Source of the DNA: Notospermus geniculatus
Taxonomy: Eukaryota; Nemertea; Pilidiophora; Heteronemertea; Lineidae
NCBI GenBank assembly: GCA_002633025.1
Contig: NMRB01000599.1
Span: 130,224-194,223, forward strand
DNA length: 64,000 nt
Direction: 5' to 3'
Below, piece by piece: positions 25,701 to 36,190 of the stretch. The position numbers and the translations under genes are program-made. How positions within the stretch are numbered: the first letter of the stretch is position 1; each line of letters opens with the position of its first letter. Under the pieces are notes generated by a model. It saw only the letters and a list, made by a program, of their open reading frames with translations, ran no database searches and had not been told where the DNA came from.

Positions 25701-28700
25701 CAAAGGGCGACACACAAAATGATATAATAAGAAAAGTCATCTCCGAATCTTGAAAATGATAATAAGAAAAGTTGTCTCCGAATCTCCGAATTTTGTAGAG
25801 CCAGGTTTCTGAGCTACAGTACAAAAGTATGCATACATACCGGTACTTGTTTAATGAATAGGGTACAAAAATCCAATGTCCATTTTAGCATTTTCCATCG
25901 TCATGTATCAGAAATGAAGTACAGAATTATTATGATTCACCGCTATCACTTTCTCTTCATTTATAGGTTTCATCCGCAAGAGTAAGCATTCAAGTAGTGA
26001 TGGGGCATGTGAGACGTTTGACATCAATGAATCTGTAGATTTGGTGGTAGGTAGCATCTTTTTTCTATCCTGTCCAATATCCTATAGTTGTAAACAATAT
26101 GTCAGATGTGTCTGGTCCCAAATCAAACCTCAAAATATCATGAATACCTGACTTTACTTCACAAAAACAGATGGTCATATTTTGATGAAATGAAGATTTT
26201 TTCATAGAAGATTTCCCCTCACATGAAAAATAGTGTTGTGGAATACCCAGAAATATGGTTGTGCCATCTTTATTGGACGTCTCGTGTCTTCTGTCTTGTG
26301 AAATTTAAATGTGACATTTTTAGCTCACCATGGTGAGCTTATACAATGGTTGTGCGTCCGTCGTCGTCCGTCGTCCGTCGTCGTCGTCGTCGTGTTCCGT
26401 TAGCAGGGCACGTTTCGTAACCGCCAGAGCTATTGATCTGAAACTTGGTACATATATACCCCTAGGTCAGATGACCCATGACACCAAGTTTCGGTCCGAT
26501 TCGACTCTTAGCTTGGCCACCAGGTGGCGGAAACCGAAAACACAAAAAGTGCATGAACTCCTGAAATAATGACTAGATCTTCTCCAAATTTTTATCATAG
26601 GTGTATCTAATTAGGATACATAACATATACCTATAACGGGTTTTTGATTTGACCTACTTTTCAAGGTCACAGAGGTCAAAGTTCGACAAAAGTGACGAAC
26701 CTGCCACAGTTTGTCATTATTTCACCAACCGACTTCATATCTTGCATAAACATGCATTGGAGGGGTACCTTTAAAAATACCAAGTTCCGGCCCGATTGGA
26801 CATCCAATATGGCCGCCAGGTGGCGTAACCTGAAAATCAAGTAACTGCTATTACTCAGGAACGACTTGACGTGGAGTGCTCAAATTTGCTATTTACGTCC
26901 CTCTAGATGACCTTTACATGCATGTCGAATTTCGGACTGATTTGACTTCCAAGATGGCCACCAGGTGGCGTAACCCAAAAATCATCAAAGTGCTGTAACT
27001 CAGGAACGACTTAACCCAAAGTGCTCCAATTTGCTATGTGGCCCCCTGCAGATGACCTTTATGTGCATGTGAAGTTTCGGCCTTATCGGACACCCAATAT
27101 GGCCGCCAGGTGGCGTAACCCGAAAATCATCAAAGTGCTGTAACTCAGGGACGACTTGACCCAAAGCGCTCCAATGTGCTATGTGGCCCTCTGCAGATGA
27201 TCTTTATGTGCATGTGAAGTTCTGGCCCAATCGGACATCCAATATGGCCGCCAGGTGGCGTAAACCGAAAATCGTCAAAAGTGCGGTAACTCAGGAACGA
27301 CGTGTCCCAAAGTGCACCTACTCGGGAATGACTTGACCCAGATTGCTCAATCCCTCTGTCATGTCTGTCATTAGACTGTTATGTCCAACCCGGTGAGCAC
27401 ATGGTCCATGGACCATTTCATTGAGGAGATACCTTTCGCCTGACATGTCTGAGGCCACCAGTACCAAACTCTTATCCCAATCGACAAATTCCTTCAGGCA
27501 TGTTAGCTTCATGTTTGTAGCAGGACGTGCCATGAGCATTTCCTTATTTAAGAGGCTTATCTTTCTTATCATTTCAGGATATCAGTGAACTGATCATTGG
27601 GAAAGGAGTTGAGGAGCTTGAAAAACAAATTTCCCTTGCAGCAAGATGCTGGAGAGGTAGCCAGTGTGATAATGCGGAATGTGAAGAGGTAATGCAGACT
27701 TTTGTTTTTTCTGTCTGTAATTTTCCAGTGTTCACAAGAAGACTCATCTGACTCACGTCAGGTCCAAACAAACAGCCATGGTTTACATGTAAATCCTTGT
27801 GCAGCCGTCATTCTTATGATTGATTTGACATGTTTGAAGGGAAATTCAGGTCAGGATATTGGTGTAAAGGTCACGGCAAAAAGTTGATGAGTCTTAGGGC
27901 CATTCATGAGTCCTAGGAACTTGACTGTCGGGTTTTGCAATGTAATTGGCTGGCCTGCGACCTCAGAACAAAATGCGGGATGTCAAACACTTTCAAAATC
28001 ACCTGACCAGTCACTGAAGTTAAAAACTGCAATCTCTGACGACATGATCCTGAAGTTTTTTTTTCATATTCAGGGCCGTTACATCTTGGACGAATTTGAA
28101 CGTTCACTGACTGACCAGAATACAAGCAAGATGTCGGTTCAGGCAAGAGACAAGATATTTGAGTGTCTTCAGTTTCACAGCGAGGACTGTTTGGAGACGT
28201 ACTGTTGTGTGCCATTTTGTTTCTTCCTGAGGATGTACAGTGATACTGAGTAAGTTGCGAGAAAATATCGAAAAATATTCAGTAAAACTCTTTTGATTAA
28301 ACACTGAGAACCAGTACAATTGAGAAGCCTTGATTGACTTGTGATTATCGCATCCGCTTGGCAAGCGGGAGATCCCTGGTTCGAATCCAGCCCGGGCAAT
28401 ATGGGATCAATCATCCGTCGAATGGGACAGTAAGCCAAGACGTCTGTCTTGTACCTTGCGCCTTTGCAAGTGCAAGTAAAAGAACCCATCCAAGCGAGGA
28501 ACATGAGTAGCTTGAAATGGCCTCTTCCGTACTTACCAGAGCCAGTAATGCTATGGCTTCAGCCCTGATGGAAAATCAAATATAAAGACAAACACCAGTA
28601 CAATGTAGTTTCCTGTTGGAACACTTTGAACACTCTAAAAACCTACAGCATTACATGTTGGTGCCAAAAATTTACTTGCAGGTACGGTAAATGCCAACTC

Positions 28701-31700
28701 ATTGTGAATTTTCTTCATTTCAGCACTGATACGACACTACAAACCGTATTGGGGTATTACATGGGGCCATCTTCTTTCACTTCTGAAGGCGAAGTTCACA
28801 GGGAAAGATTTCAACTGGTAAGAACATGTTCAAAATGTTCAAGATGTCTAAAGGTTTCAGAAGTGGTGAGAGGAGATGTCTGTGTGACCAGTCTTTCTGG
28901 ATCACAATGAAGAACCTGAGAACTCTTGTCATACAAGTACCGGTAGTGTTTATTGACCTCAATTGGGCTGTGTGTGCTTCTCTTTTCTTGGGGTATTTTC
29001 AGTTTATTGGTTGTTCAAATCATTACTTATGGCATTATTCACTTGAAAAAAAATTAGAAAGCGACCAATGTTATTTATTATGGGTCTGTAAAAAGGGAAC
29101 TGGTATTGCATTTCTTCATGAACAATGTTATACCTAGAGGTAATTGAGTGCATTCATGACAGCTGATATTCATAAAAGCTAGCAAATTCTTTTACTACAA
29201 GTTTTATAGTACATTTACATTGGACACTGCTGTGCAGGCCTTAAGTACATGTACCGGTATAAGCAATTGCGAACTTTCATCTCTCTGACAAACTAAAGAT
29301 GGCAGCTCACAGATTCATGTCTGCAAGATGGGAAATTGTGTCTGTGAGTTGTGTCATAGACGCAAAGATCAGGTGCGAATCCAGGGGGCACACCCGGCCT
29401 GTGCCCCCCCCCCCNNNNNNNNNNNNCCCCCCCCCCCATTCAACGTTAGAAAAATTGCCCTTTTTCAAAGTGTCGCAGAATTGCCTTGCAATTTGTCCCT
29501 CAGATGCTGGGAAATCGCACCAACGGTCTTCTAGATTTCAAAATTTTCTGGCGGCAACCACCCAGTCCCCCAATCGTGGCTTCAGCGCTTGCCTTCGTCA
29601 GTCCGCCTGTGGCCTTCTGTGCCCCCCTTTACGAGAGTCCTGGATCGGCCCCTGAAGATGAGGTAGCACACATCATACAGACATGGCTTGCAGAGGTGAC
29701 TTCACTGCAGTATCCATGTGTGCTGCCTGCTTAATTAAACCATGGTCCATTCTGACATCATAATAAGCAAGAAGTCAATCTCCAGAATTCACGAATTTTC
29801 GACCCCAACCGGGGTCTTTTTCAAGTGGAACTTTACAATCTGAAACTCTAGAAAAGACAGTCTTTTCTAGAGTTTCAGATTGTAAAGTTCCACTTGAAAA
29901 AGACCCCGGTTGGGGTCGAAAATTTGTGAATTCTGGAGATTGACTTCTTGCTTATTATCATTTTGTGTGTCAATTTTGTGCTATTCTGTATCTTGGTCCA
30001 TTCTGACATCCATACAATGCCTTTTATCTCTTCAGCTATGTTCCGAGCATCTGGTCAAACTACAAGAGGGCGTCGATTGGTATCCTGTGATTTTTCTTGA
30101 CAAATTTAGTACTGGTAATACAGTCATTGCATACCCAACAACTAATGGGACAAGGAAAATAGATGAGTCTGTGGGTAGCTTTGGTGATAATCCATGGATT
30201 GTCTCGAAGGTGGGTGGTTTAAACCTTTCATGAACATTGTAAGCAAGTTTCAGGTGAGTCGGTTGGATACCACGAGCACCAGATGATAATATTGTATTAG
30301 CAATTAGCCTACTTTCTGTGAGCCATAGAATATATCAAATTGAAGAGGCCTCCTATGTGACGATTCAACTGTACCAGATGTCAAGTAAGATGCATGCACT
30401 TGTTCATGTATATTTTGTGAGCTGGCATTGATAAGAAGCCGATAATGGGTATGTATAGCATATAGCATATAGCATACATGTACCTTTATCGTACTTCCAA
30501 GGTAGGCCAGCTCTATTGAAGGACATGTATGTGTGTTTAAGCCAAATATTTGTTCATTTACATTACATATTTGATCATATCCCAATAATTCTGTCTTTTT
30601 TGGAAAAATTCAGGTGTGGTACAGGGGTGAGCCCCATGACGAATTGCTCAGAACGCTAGGAAAGAATGTCCATTATCCTTACATTTCAAGTCATCTATGG
30701 TGTCTGCAGCAAAACAAGGTGCTTTATGTCTGTCGGGAATTGTCTTCAGGTAAACTGTTTCCGATCACCTTCAGGCCAAGCAGAACAAAATCTTCGTTTC
30801 ATACTCATGTTATTGGGGAATTCATGCAGCAGCTCATTCAGTGATCACTTGATCATTACAGACGAATTAGGAATACATAGTGGCAACTCGGCCGAGAATC
30901 AAACCCATGATCTCTCAGTCTTGAGTCTGATGCTCAACTACTGCACCACCTGCTACTCTAACATGTCTAAGGGCTGTATGCACCAACGAAGATTACCGGT
31001 ATCTTGACCTCAGGTTGAGCGACAACTTTTCAATTGTTCAGGTTTGCCAGGGCATGAATCATGTCGAGTCACATTTTTAGCTCACTGGGGTGAGCTATTA
31101 CGATGGTGCAGCGTCCGTCGTCCGTCGTCGTCGTCCGTCGTCGTCGTCGTCGTCCGTCGTTGTCCGTTAGCAGGGCACGTTTCGTAACCGCTGGAGCTAT
31201 TGATCTGAAACTTGGTACATATATACCCCTAGGTCAGATGACCCACGACACCAAGTTTCGGTCCGATTCGACTCTCAGTTTGGCCACCAGGTGGCGGAAA
31301 CCAAAAACACAAAAAGTACAATAACTCCTGAACTAATGACTAGATCATCTTCAAATTTTTATCATAGGTGTAGCTAATAAGGATACATAACATATATAAC
31401 GGGTTTTTGATTTGACCTACTTTTCAAGGTCACAGAGGTCAAAGTTCGACAAAAGTGACGAACCTGCCACAGTTTGTCATTATTTCACCGAGCAACTTCA
31501 TATCTTGCATAAACATGCATTGGAGGGGTACCTTAAAAAATACCAAGTTTCGGCCCGATTCGACATCCAATATGGCCGCCAGGTGGCGTAACCTGAAAAT
31601 CAAGTAAGTGCTATTACTCAGGAACGGCTTGACGCAGAGTGCTCAAATTTGATATTTACCTCCATCTAGATGACCTTTACATGCATGTCAAATTTCGGCC

Positions 31701-33997
31701 TGATTTGACTTCAAACATGGCCACCAGGTGGCGTAACCCAAAAATCATCAAAGTGCTGTAACTCAGGAACGCCTTAACCCAAAGCGCTCCAATTTGCTAT
31801 GTGGCCCCCTGCAGATGACCTTTATGTCCATGTGAAGTTTCGGCCCGATCGGACATCCAATATGGCCGCCAGGTGGCATAACCCAAAAATCATCAAAGTC
31901 TTTTCTGGGAACGACTTGACCCAGATTGCTCATAACTGATATGTACCTCCCTCTGTCATTAGACTATTATGTCCAACCCAGTGAGCACATGGTCCATGGA
32001 CCATTTCATTTCCATTGTCACATCATTGATGTGACAATGGAAAAGTTGTGACTCGACCGGAGTTCAAAGTAATCTTCATTGGTGCATGCGGCCCTGAGTG
32101 ATGTCACTCTCTATACCAAACTATGTTCTCTTTCTCAGGTGTCTCCCTCGGTGACTGTCTTCAAAGCGGACCCTTCTCATCTGATATGGTCCTCTTTTTT
32201 CTTCATCAACTGCTGTCTGCTGCAGAGTTCCTTCATCAGAGGGGTATTGTCTTCCTTCTTTGGATAGGTAAGGGCTAATGCGTTTATCAAAAGTTCGTCA
32301 ACCATTGACTACAATAAGTTTTAACCCTGAAGACTGATGGTGGTTTGCCGACTAGCTGCACTCCATATCTAAAGAACTACACAATACTTACTGCTTTTAG
32401 TGTTTAGAACATACAAATCTGTTTCTATTTTCCTGTCGTGATGGGATACACAAACTTATATGTCTTCATATCTTGTGATTTTAGGCTCTGCTATCGAACT
32501 AAATCTGTCCCGTGATAAACTTAAACTGTCCGACTTTTCTGCTGCTCGCTGTCTCTATGAGGAAGACTTGGAAGATATTGATGTTCATCTCCCGGCGAAA
32601 GTCACTCCAATAGAGGTAGATATCCAACATAGAGCACAAAAAACGACACACAGAATGATAGTACATGTAAAGTGTCGTCTCCGAATTTCGCAAATTTTTT
32701 ACTCGAACCGGGGTCTTCCTCTAGAAAGTACCTGAGGAAGACCCCGTTTGGGGTCGAAAATTTGCAAAATTTGGAGACAACTTTACTTGTGCCACCAATA
32801 GAGGTAGAGTGTCATTTCCAATTCTCTAACGTGATAAGTCGGGTTAATATGGAACTTTGGAGCCCTTTTCGTTAATGGTGATCACATCCGGTCAGCAAGC
32901 AGCAGGTGCCAGGTTCAAATCCAGTCTTGGCCAAATGAAATTATTCATGTCCGTTGCATGGGATGTTTTCTACGTCGTGTCTTTGCAAGGGCAAGTAAAA
33001 GACCCCATCCAAGTGAGGGACATGAGTAGGTTGAGATGGTCTCTTCCATACATACCAGGGCAAATAACTCCCCGGTTTTGTTACAAAACTTTTTATCGTT
33101 TCTGATATTTTACAGTTTCTCTGTGATCCTGTCCCTCCACTCAAAGTTCAGAATGATAGTTGGGGCCTCGGCCACCTCTGCTATGAGATGGTGTCAGGGA
33201 AGAGTTATTTCCATGAACTACGCCACGAAACACCCACAGATTTTAGAACAAAGGTGAGGCGAAGTGCTCTAACATTCGGTCGGTCAATAAAGCTAAGAAT
33301 GCCGTAGTTGGTGCATCCTCCCACCCAGGGTCTTCACAACCGCCCCCCTTCTCGCGCTTCATTGACCGTAAATGACCTGAGATTCTCAAGATATAGTTGG
33401 TGCTCAATTTTCTATCATTAAATCAATCCAAAATCAACTCCTGTTGCTATTTTCAGCTTCAGGGCCTAGCTTCTCTGGATGTCCCTGCATCATTCGGCAG
33501 TTATGCACCACTGCTCAAAGGTTGCTGGCAGGTAAGCATGTTATGCAGGTTATAATATTTAATGGAAATGATGTCAATTGTCACCGTTGATCTAATGTTA
33601 ACAGAAATACTGATTTCTGTTACATTTTGAAATTACACAAACATGAGAGAATAAAACTTCGAGGAAATATGTGCCCATCACCATGAAATGAGTTTTAAGT
33701 TGCTCAGAATATCAACCAAAATAACCACCAGTATAATAAGGAAGAAACAAAATCACTCAGGTTTCACAAAAGTTAGACAACAGGCCAAGGTCTTCTGAAG
33801 TTGACAAATATTTGGTTTCACCCCGCCAATCTCTTAAGACTCATTTTGTGGTGACGGGTCACATGTGTGTGAATATCCTCGAACACCTACCTTGAATCTG
33901 GCATTACCGGTAGTAATGTTCCTAACTTCTATTCCAGCTTGATCCTTCACGACGGCAGACGGCGAGTGAATTGTTGAGAACCATTTGCCAGAAATGA
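22788..33997 (+). CDS. Large acidic protein with C-terminal pseudokinase domain (complete)
   Basis: Twelve coding exons: 22788-24723, 25967-26046, 27578-27688, 28074-28249, 28724-28817, 30036-30209, 30614-30749, 32139-32267, 32485-32615, 33116-33253, 33457-33531 and 33938-33997. All phases agree, giving 1079 residues. Residues 1-645 come from one exon, are acidic and of low complexity. From about 800 a kinase fold is visible: beta-3 lysine in WIVSKVW, alpha-C with EPHDELL, hinge YVCRELSS, alpha-E LLSAAEFLHQRG, activation segment LSDFSAAR, NDSWGLG, and CWQLDPSRRQTASELL. The HRD catalytic loop is replaced by a VFLLWIG stretch and DFG by DFS, so it is probably not catalytic. Family not recognised. 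ATG 22788 is chosen because the frame is not open upstream in this allele. The gene shares its first coding exon with the 78-residue ORF. Confidence 0.75.
26322..27422 (+). mobile_element. Complete AGCTCACC/CATTTCATT element in an intron
   Basis: It begins AGCTCACC-A-TGGTGAGCT after TTTTT, followed by GTCGTC repeats. Then come about five diverged copies of a module of roughly 140 bases marked by GGCC(G/A)CCAGGTGGCG. It ends ATGGTCCATGGACCAT-TTCATT. The other haplotype has the empty site (ACATTTTT directly followed by GAGGAGAT near 13779), so both ends are defined. No ORF for a transposase is seen; it is non-autonomous. Confidence 0.85.
28321..28593 (+). mobile_element. tRNA-derived SINE, haplotype-specific insertion
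   Basis: The head contains a tRNA-like anticodon arm (CCGC-TTGGCAA-GCGG) and a B box GGTTCGAATCC at about 28378-28388. A body containing GCAAGTAAAAGAACCCATCC follows, then an A-rich tail. Direct repeats of CCAGTACAAT flank it (28311-28320 and about 28595-28604). The other allele at about 14642-14651 has a single CCAGTACAAT and no insert. A second copy of the family lies at about 32880-33064. Confidence 0.85.
29415..29426. other. 12-N gap inside a poly-C run
   Basis: Twelve n lie between runs of C in a GGGGCAC-type element. The other allele (about 15576-15586) has only a short C run here. The gap length is nominal. Confidence 0.95.
29761..29957. mobile_element. Near-perfect 197-base palindromic insertion
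   Basis: Two arms of about 97 bases meet at GAAAAGAC-AG-TCTTTTC (about 29851-29868). Each arm contains the GACCCC-AACC-GGGGTC core and AGAATTCACGAATTTTCG. A 16-base direct repeat, GGTCCATTCTGACATC, lies at 29744-29759 and again near 29995-30010, with extra sequence between the palindrome and the right repeat. The other haplotype has a single related site near 16765 and no palindrome. It is therefore a recent, polymorphic insertion of a head-to-head dimer. Confidence 0.8.
31079..32010 (+). mobile_element. Complete AGCTCACC/CATTTCATT element inserted into an older MITE
   Basis: Begins AGCTCACTGGGGTGAGCT after TTTTT. It carries a long CGTC tract and four or so of the GGCC(G/A)CCAGGTGGC modules, and ends in ATGGTCCATGGACCAT-TTCATT. 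It splits the inverted-repeat element that is intact at 17708-17860 in the other allele. Confidence 0.8.
32616..32800. mobile_element. Palindromic GACCCC-type insertion at a splice donor
   Basis: The sequence CAATAGAGGTAGA spans the end of the kinase exon and its donor at about 32609-32621, and recurs at about 32797-32809. Between the repeats is an imperfect palindrome with GGGGTCTTCCTC and GAGGAAGACCCC. The insertion thus duplicated the 5' splice site. It is present in both haplotypes; the haplotype B contig stops at its centre (18500). Confidence 0.65.
32880..33064 (+). mobile_element. Second tRNA-derived SINE copy
   Basis: Shares with 28321-28593 the B-box-like GGTTCAAATCC, GCAAGTAAAAGACCCCATCC and the GGGACATGAGTAG region. 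It lies in the intron between the activation-segment exon and the NDSWGLG exon. More diverged, so older. Confidence 0.7.
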
Positions 33998-36190
33998 GTC
34001 CCTAGTACAGGAGGTACCATTACCAGTACTACTCATCGCTCTGATTGAACTCAGTCATGGTTTCGTCCACTTTGTACTTCGCAGGATTTCTAGATCATAA
34101 TGTCACATTTTGAAAATCTTCAATTCGCTTGGAACTCTGTGACTTTGCTAATTGACAATAGTGGACATCTTCATCACAACATTGTGACGTTGCTGATTGA
34201 CAGGAGTGGACAACTGTCGTCACAACTCTATGACATTGCTAATTGACAACAGTGGACCCGAGTTCTGAGTACATGTACAAGTATAAAGTACCGGTATGTA
34301 CTCTCAGAAGACGGAAAATGCTCTGTGTATTTGTTGCATGACCTACAGTATGCTAATTACATGTAATGCAGTCAAATATGAGCCGCTTCATCAAAAGCGT
34401 ACGCTTGTCGCAACCTGAGGAAAGGGTTAACGACCTTGCAGCACAACAGCTGAAATGTACGTTGAAATGTGCTGGTTTACAGAAGTAATGGACAACAGTG
34501 ACGATAGTTGGGTAAACTGATGACCAATGATGATCACTTGTGACAAGCGTCTGCTTTTGCTGGAGCGGCTCACAAATAATTGCGCATTTATTGAAACTCG
34601 GTGGAAACATTGGTGCCTCTGATCATTGGTGCCACCACTTGGATCCATTTTCATGTGATACATGTATGTGTTCTCTGAGCACCTGTTTTCCTCTGCTAAA
34701 CATTTATCTGCCCAATATTGTCTGTAGAGCCAGTAAGATGTATTTTGCACTTGGCTCTCAACTTAATATTTTTTATTCAAGAATTTGTCTTCTAAGAAGT
34801 GAGCTCCCTCCTCTTCATCGATCATAATCAATCTGCTCATTGAACTTTTCATAATATCCATGGAAATGTAATGATGTTTATAATTATGTGTCTTGAAATA
34901 GCTTGAGGTTCAATTAAGATTATGCCATCACTTTAAAAATGTACTCTACAAATATTTATGATTTGATCTAGAAACCAATGTAATTTGGTTCTATTGGCCC
35001 TGTTCAAACGGAGTCGGTTTGATCCGCAGATTGAGGCCAGTTCACTTGCAGTTGCTTTTTGTACCGTGGAAAGCCATGTGACCTGTACTATCCTTCCCTT
35101 TCATGGTACAAAAAGTAAGTGAACTGGCCTCAAACAGGGTTGAACCGACTCCGTGTAAAATGGGCTATTAGGAGTTGCCATGAATACAATATTCCAGTGC
35201 TATATGTGTAAATGGTCATCTTCTCATTTCGCCCTTTCCCAATTCAGTAAAATCTGTTTTTCTTGTCTTCTAGTGTTATTGAGGTTGTTCCTGATGTTTG
35301 GTGATGTCAGTCACAATTGCTCCCTTGACAATATCTACTGTAGTGGCCTATTCAAATGTAACAATTTGTGATTTAAATGAACTTCTCATACGAAAGTATA
35401 TGCATTACATCAGAAAATTATATATTTCTGATTACATTGTATACGCACAAAGAAATCAGTCAGCCTTACGTGTGTTCATAGAGGGTGTTGATGTTGTACA
35501 TCATTTTATACTTCTGGTAGTTCGACTTAAAGTGCCAGCCTGAAGAAGACCCGGTTGGGGTCCAAAATTTGCTAAATTTCTGGAGGACGACTTCAGTTAT
35601 GTTGATGTTATGCCATGTTATGTATGCTGTTAAAATGTGCATGTAAGCTTTCCAACATCAGCCTGTTTTTGCCTTTATAAACAGATTATTTATTTATTCC
35701 TGGCAATACTAGGCCTTGCTTTAGGTTGTCAAAAGAAGACGTGTGCATGTTTTATTTTGCCAAAAACCACTGTAGCCAGTGGGTCAAGGCTTTGTGAGGT
35801 TGACCCCTGCACTTTGCTGACCGGAGGGACCTCTAGAGGACACTGTGAAATGATCCAAGATTGCTATTTAGTTGTGATGGTTGAGGTGGATCAGTTAAGG
35901 GTTATGAAAAGTGACTCGAAATAAATTTGTTTTCATAAACTACTTCAACTTTTTGCCATCTTTTTTATCCTGTGAAACAACCATGTGTGGACATGTGGCA
36001 CAAACGCTGCCCTTTCGTGAACGCAGGGAGGTTTTAAAGGCGCACGGTATGCAGTCAAAATACTTGCATACCGGTATTTTGACTGCTGACATAGAGGGCG
36101 CCACCTAGCGGCAACAATACGAACTACAACAAATGCATTACAAAATAGACATAGTACATTGGGCCCATTCGCCAACAACGTAGTTAGTCC
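33998..36190. other. Intergenic region after the pseudokinase gene
   Basis: The first part is probably 3' UTR. It holds two to three copies of a roughly 57-base unit with GCTAATTGACAA and AGTGGAC (34145-34260). It also holds an inverted-repeat element (about 34990-35170) whose arms share CGGAGTCGGTT, GAGGCCAGTTCACTT and TTTTTGTACC. One half-copy of the GACCCGGTTGGGGTC repeat is near 35540-35600. ORFs up to 107 codons occur but none looks like a protein. Confidence 0.6.

Noticed and set aside
28340-28410. Functional tRNA gene
   Set aside because: Only the anticodon arm and B box are tRNA-like, the acceptor stem does not close, and it is the head of a SINE flanked by target duplications.
31103-31324. 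Arg-rich ORFs in CGTC repeats (also at 3814, 26330)
   Set aside because: They are translations of the CGTC tract and module of the AGCTCACC element.
4302-33997. True tandem duplication of the pseudokinase gene
   Set aside because: The interrupted element at 3868/18501 and the intact empty site at 6082/6083 show the two copies are alleles joined in series.
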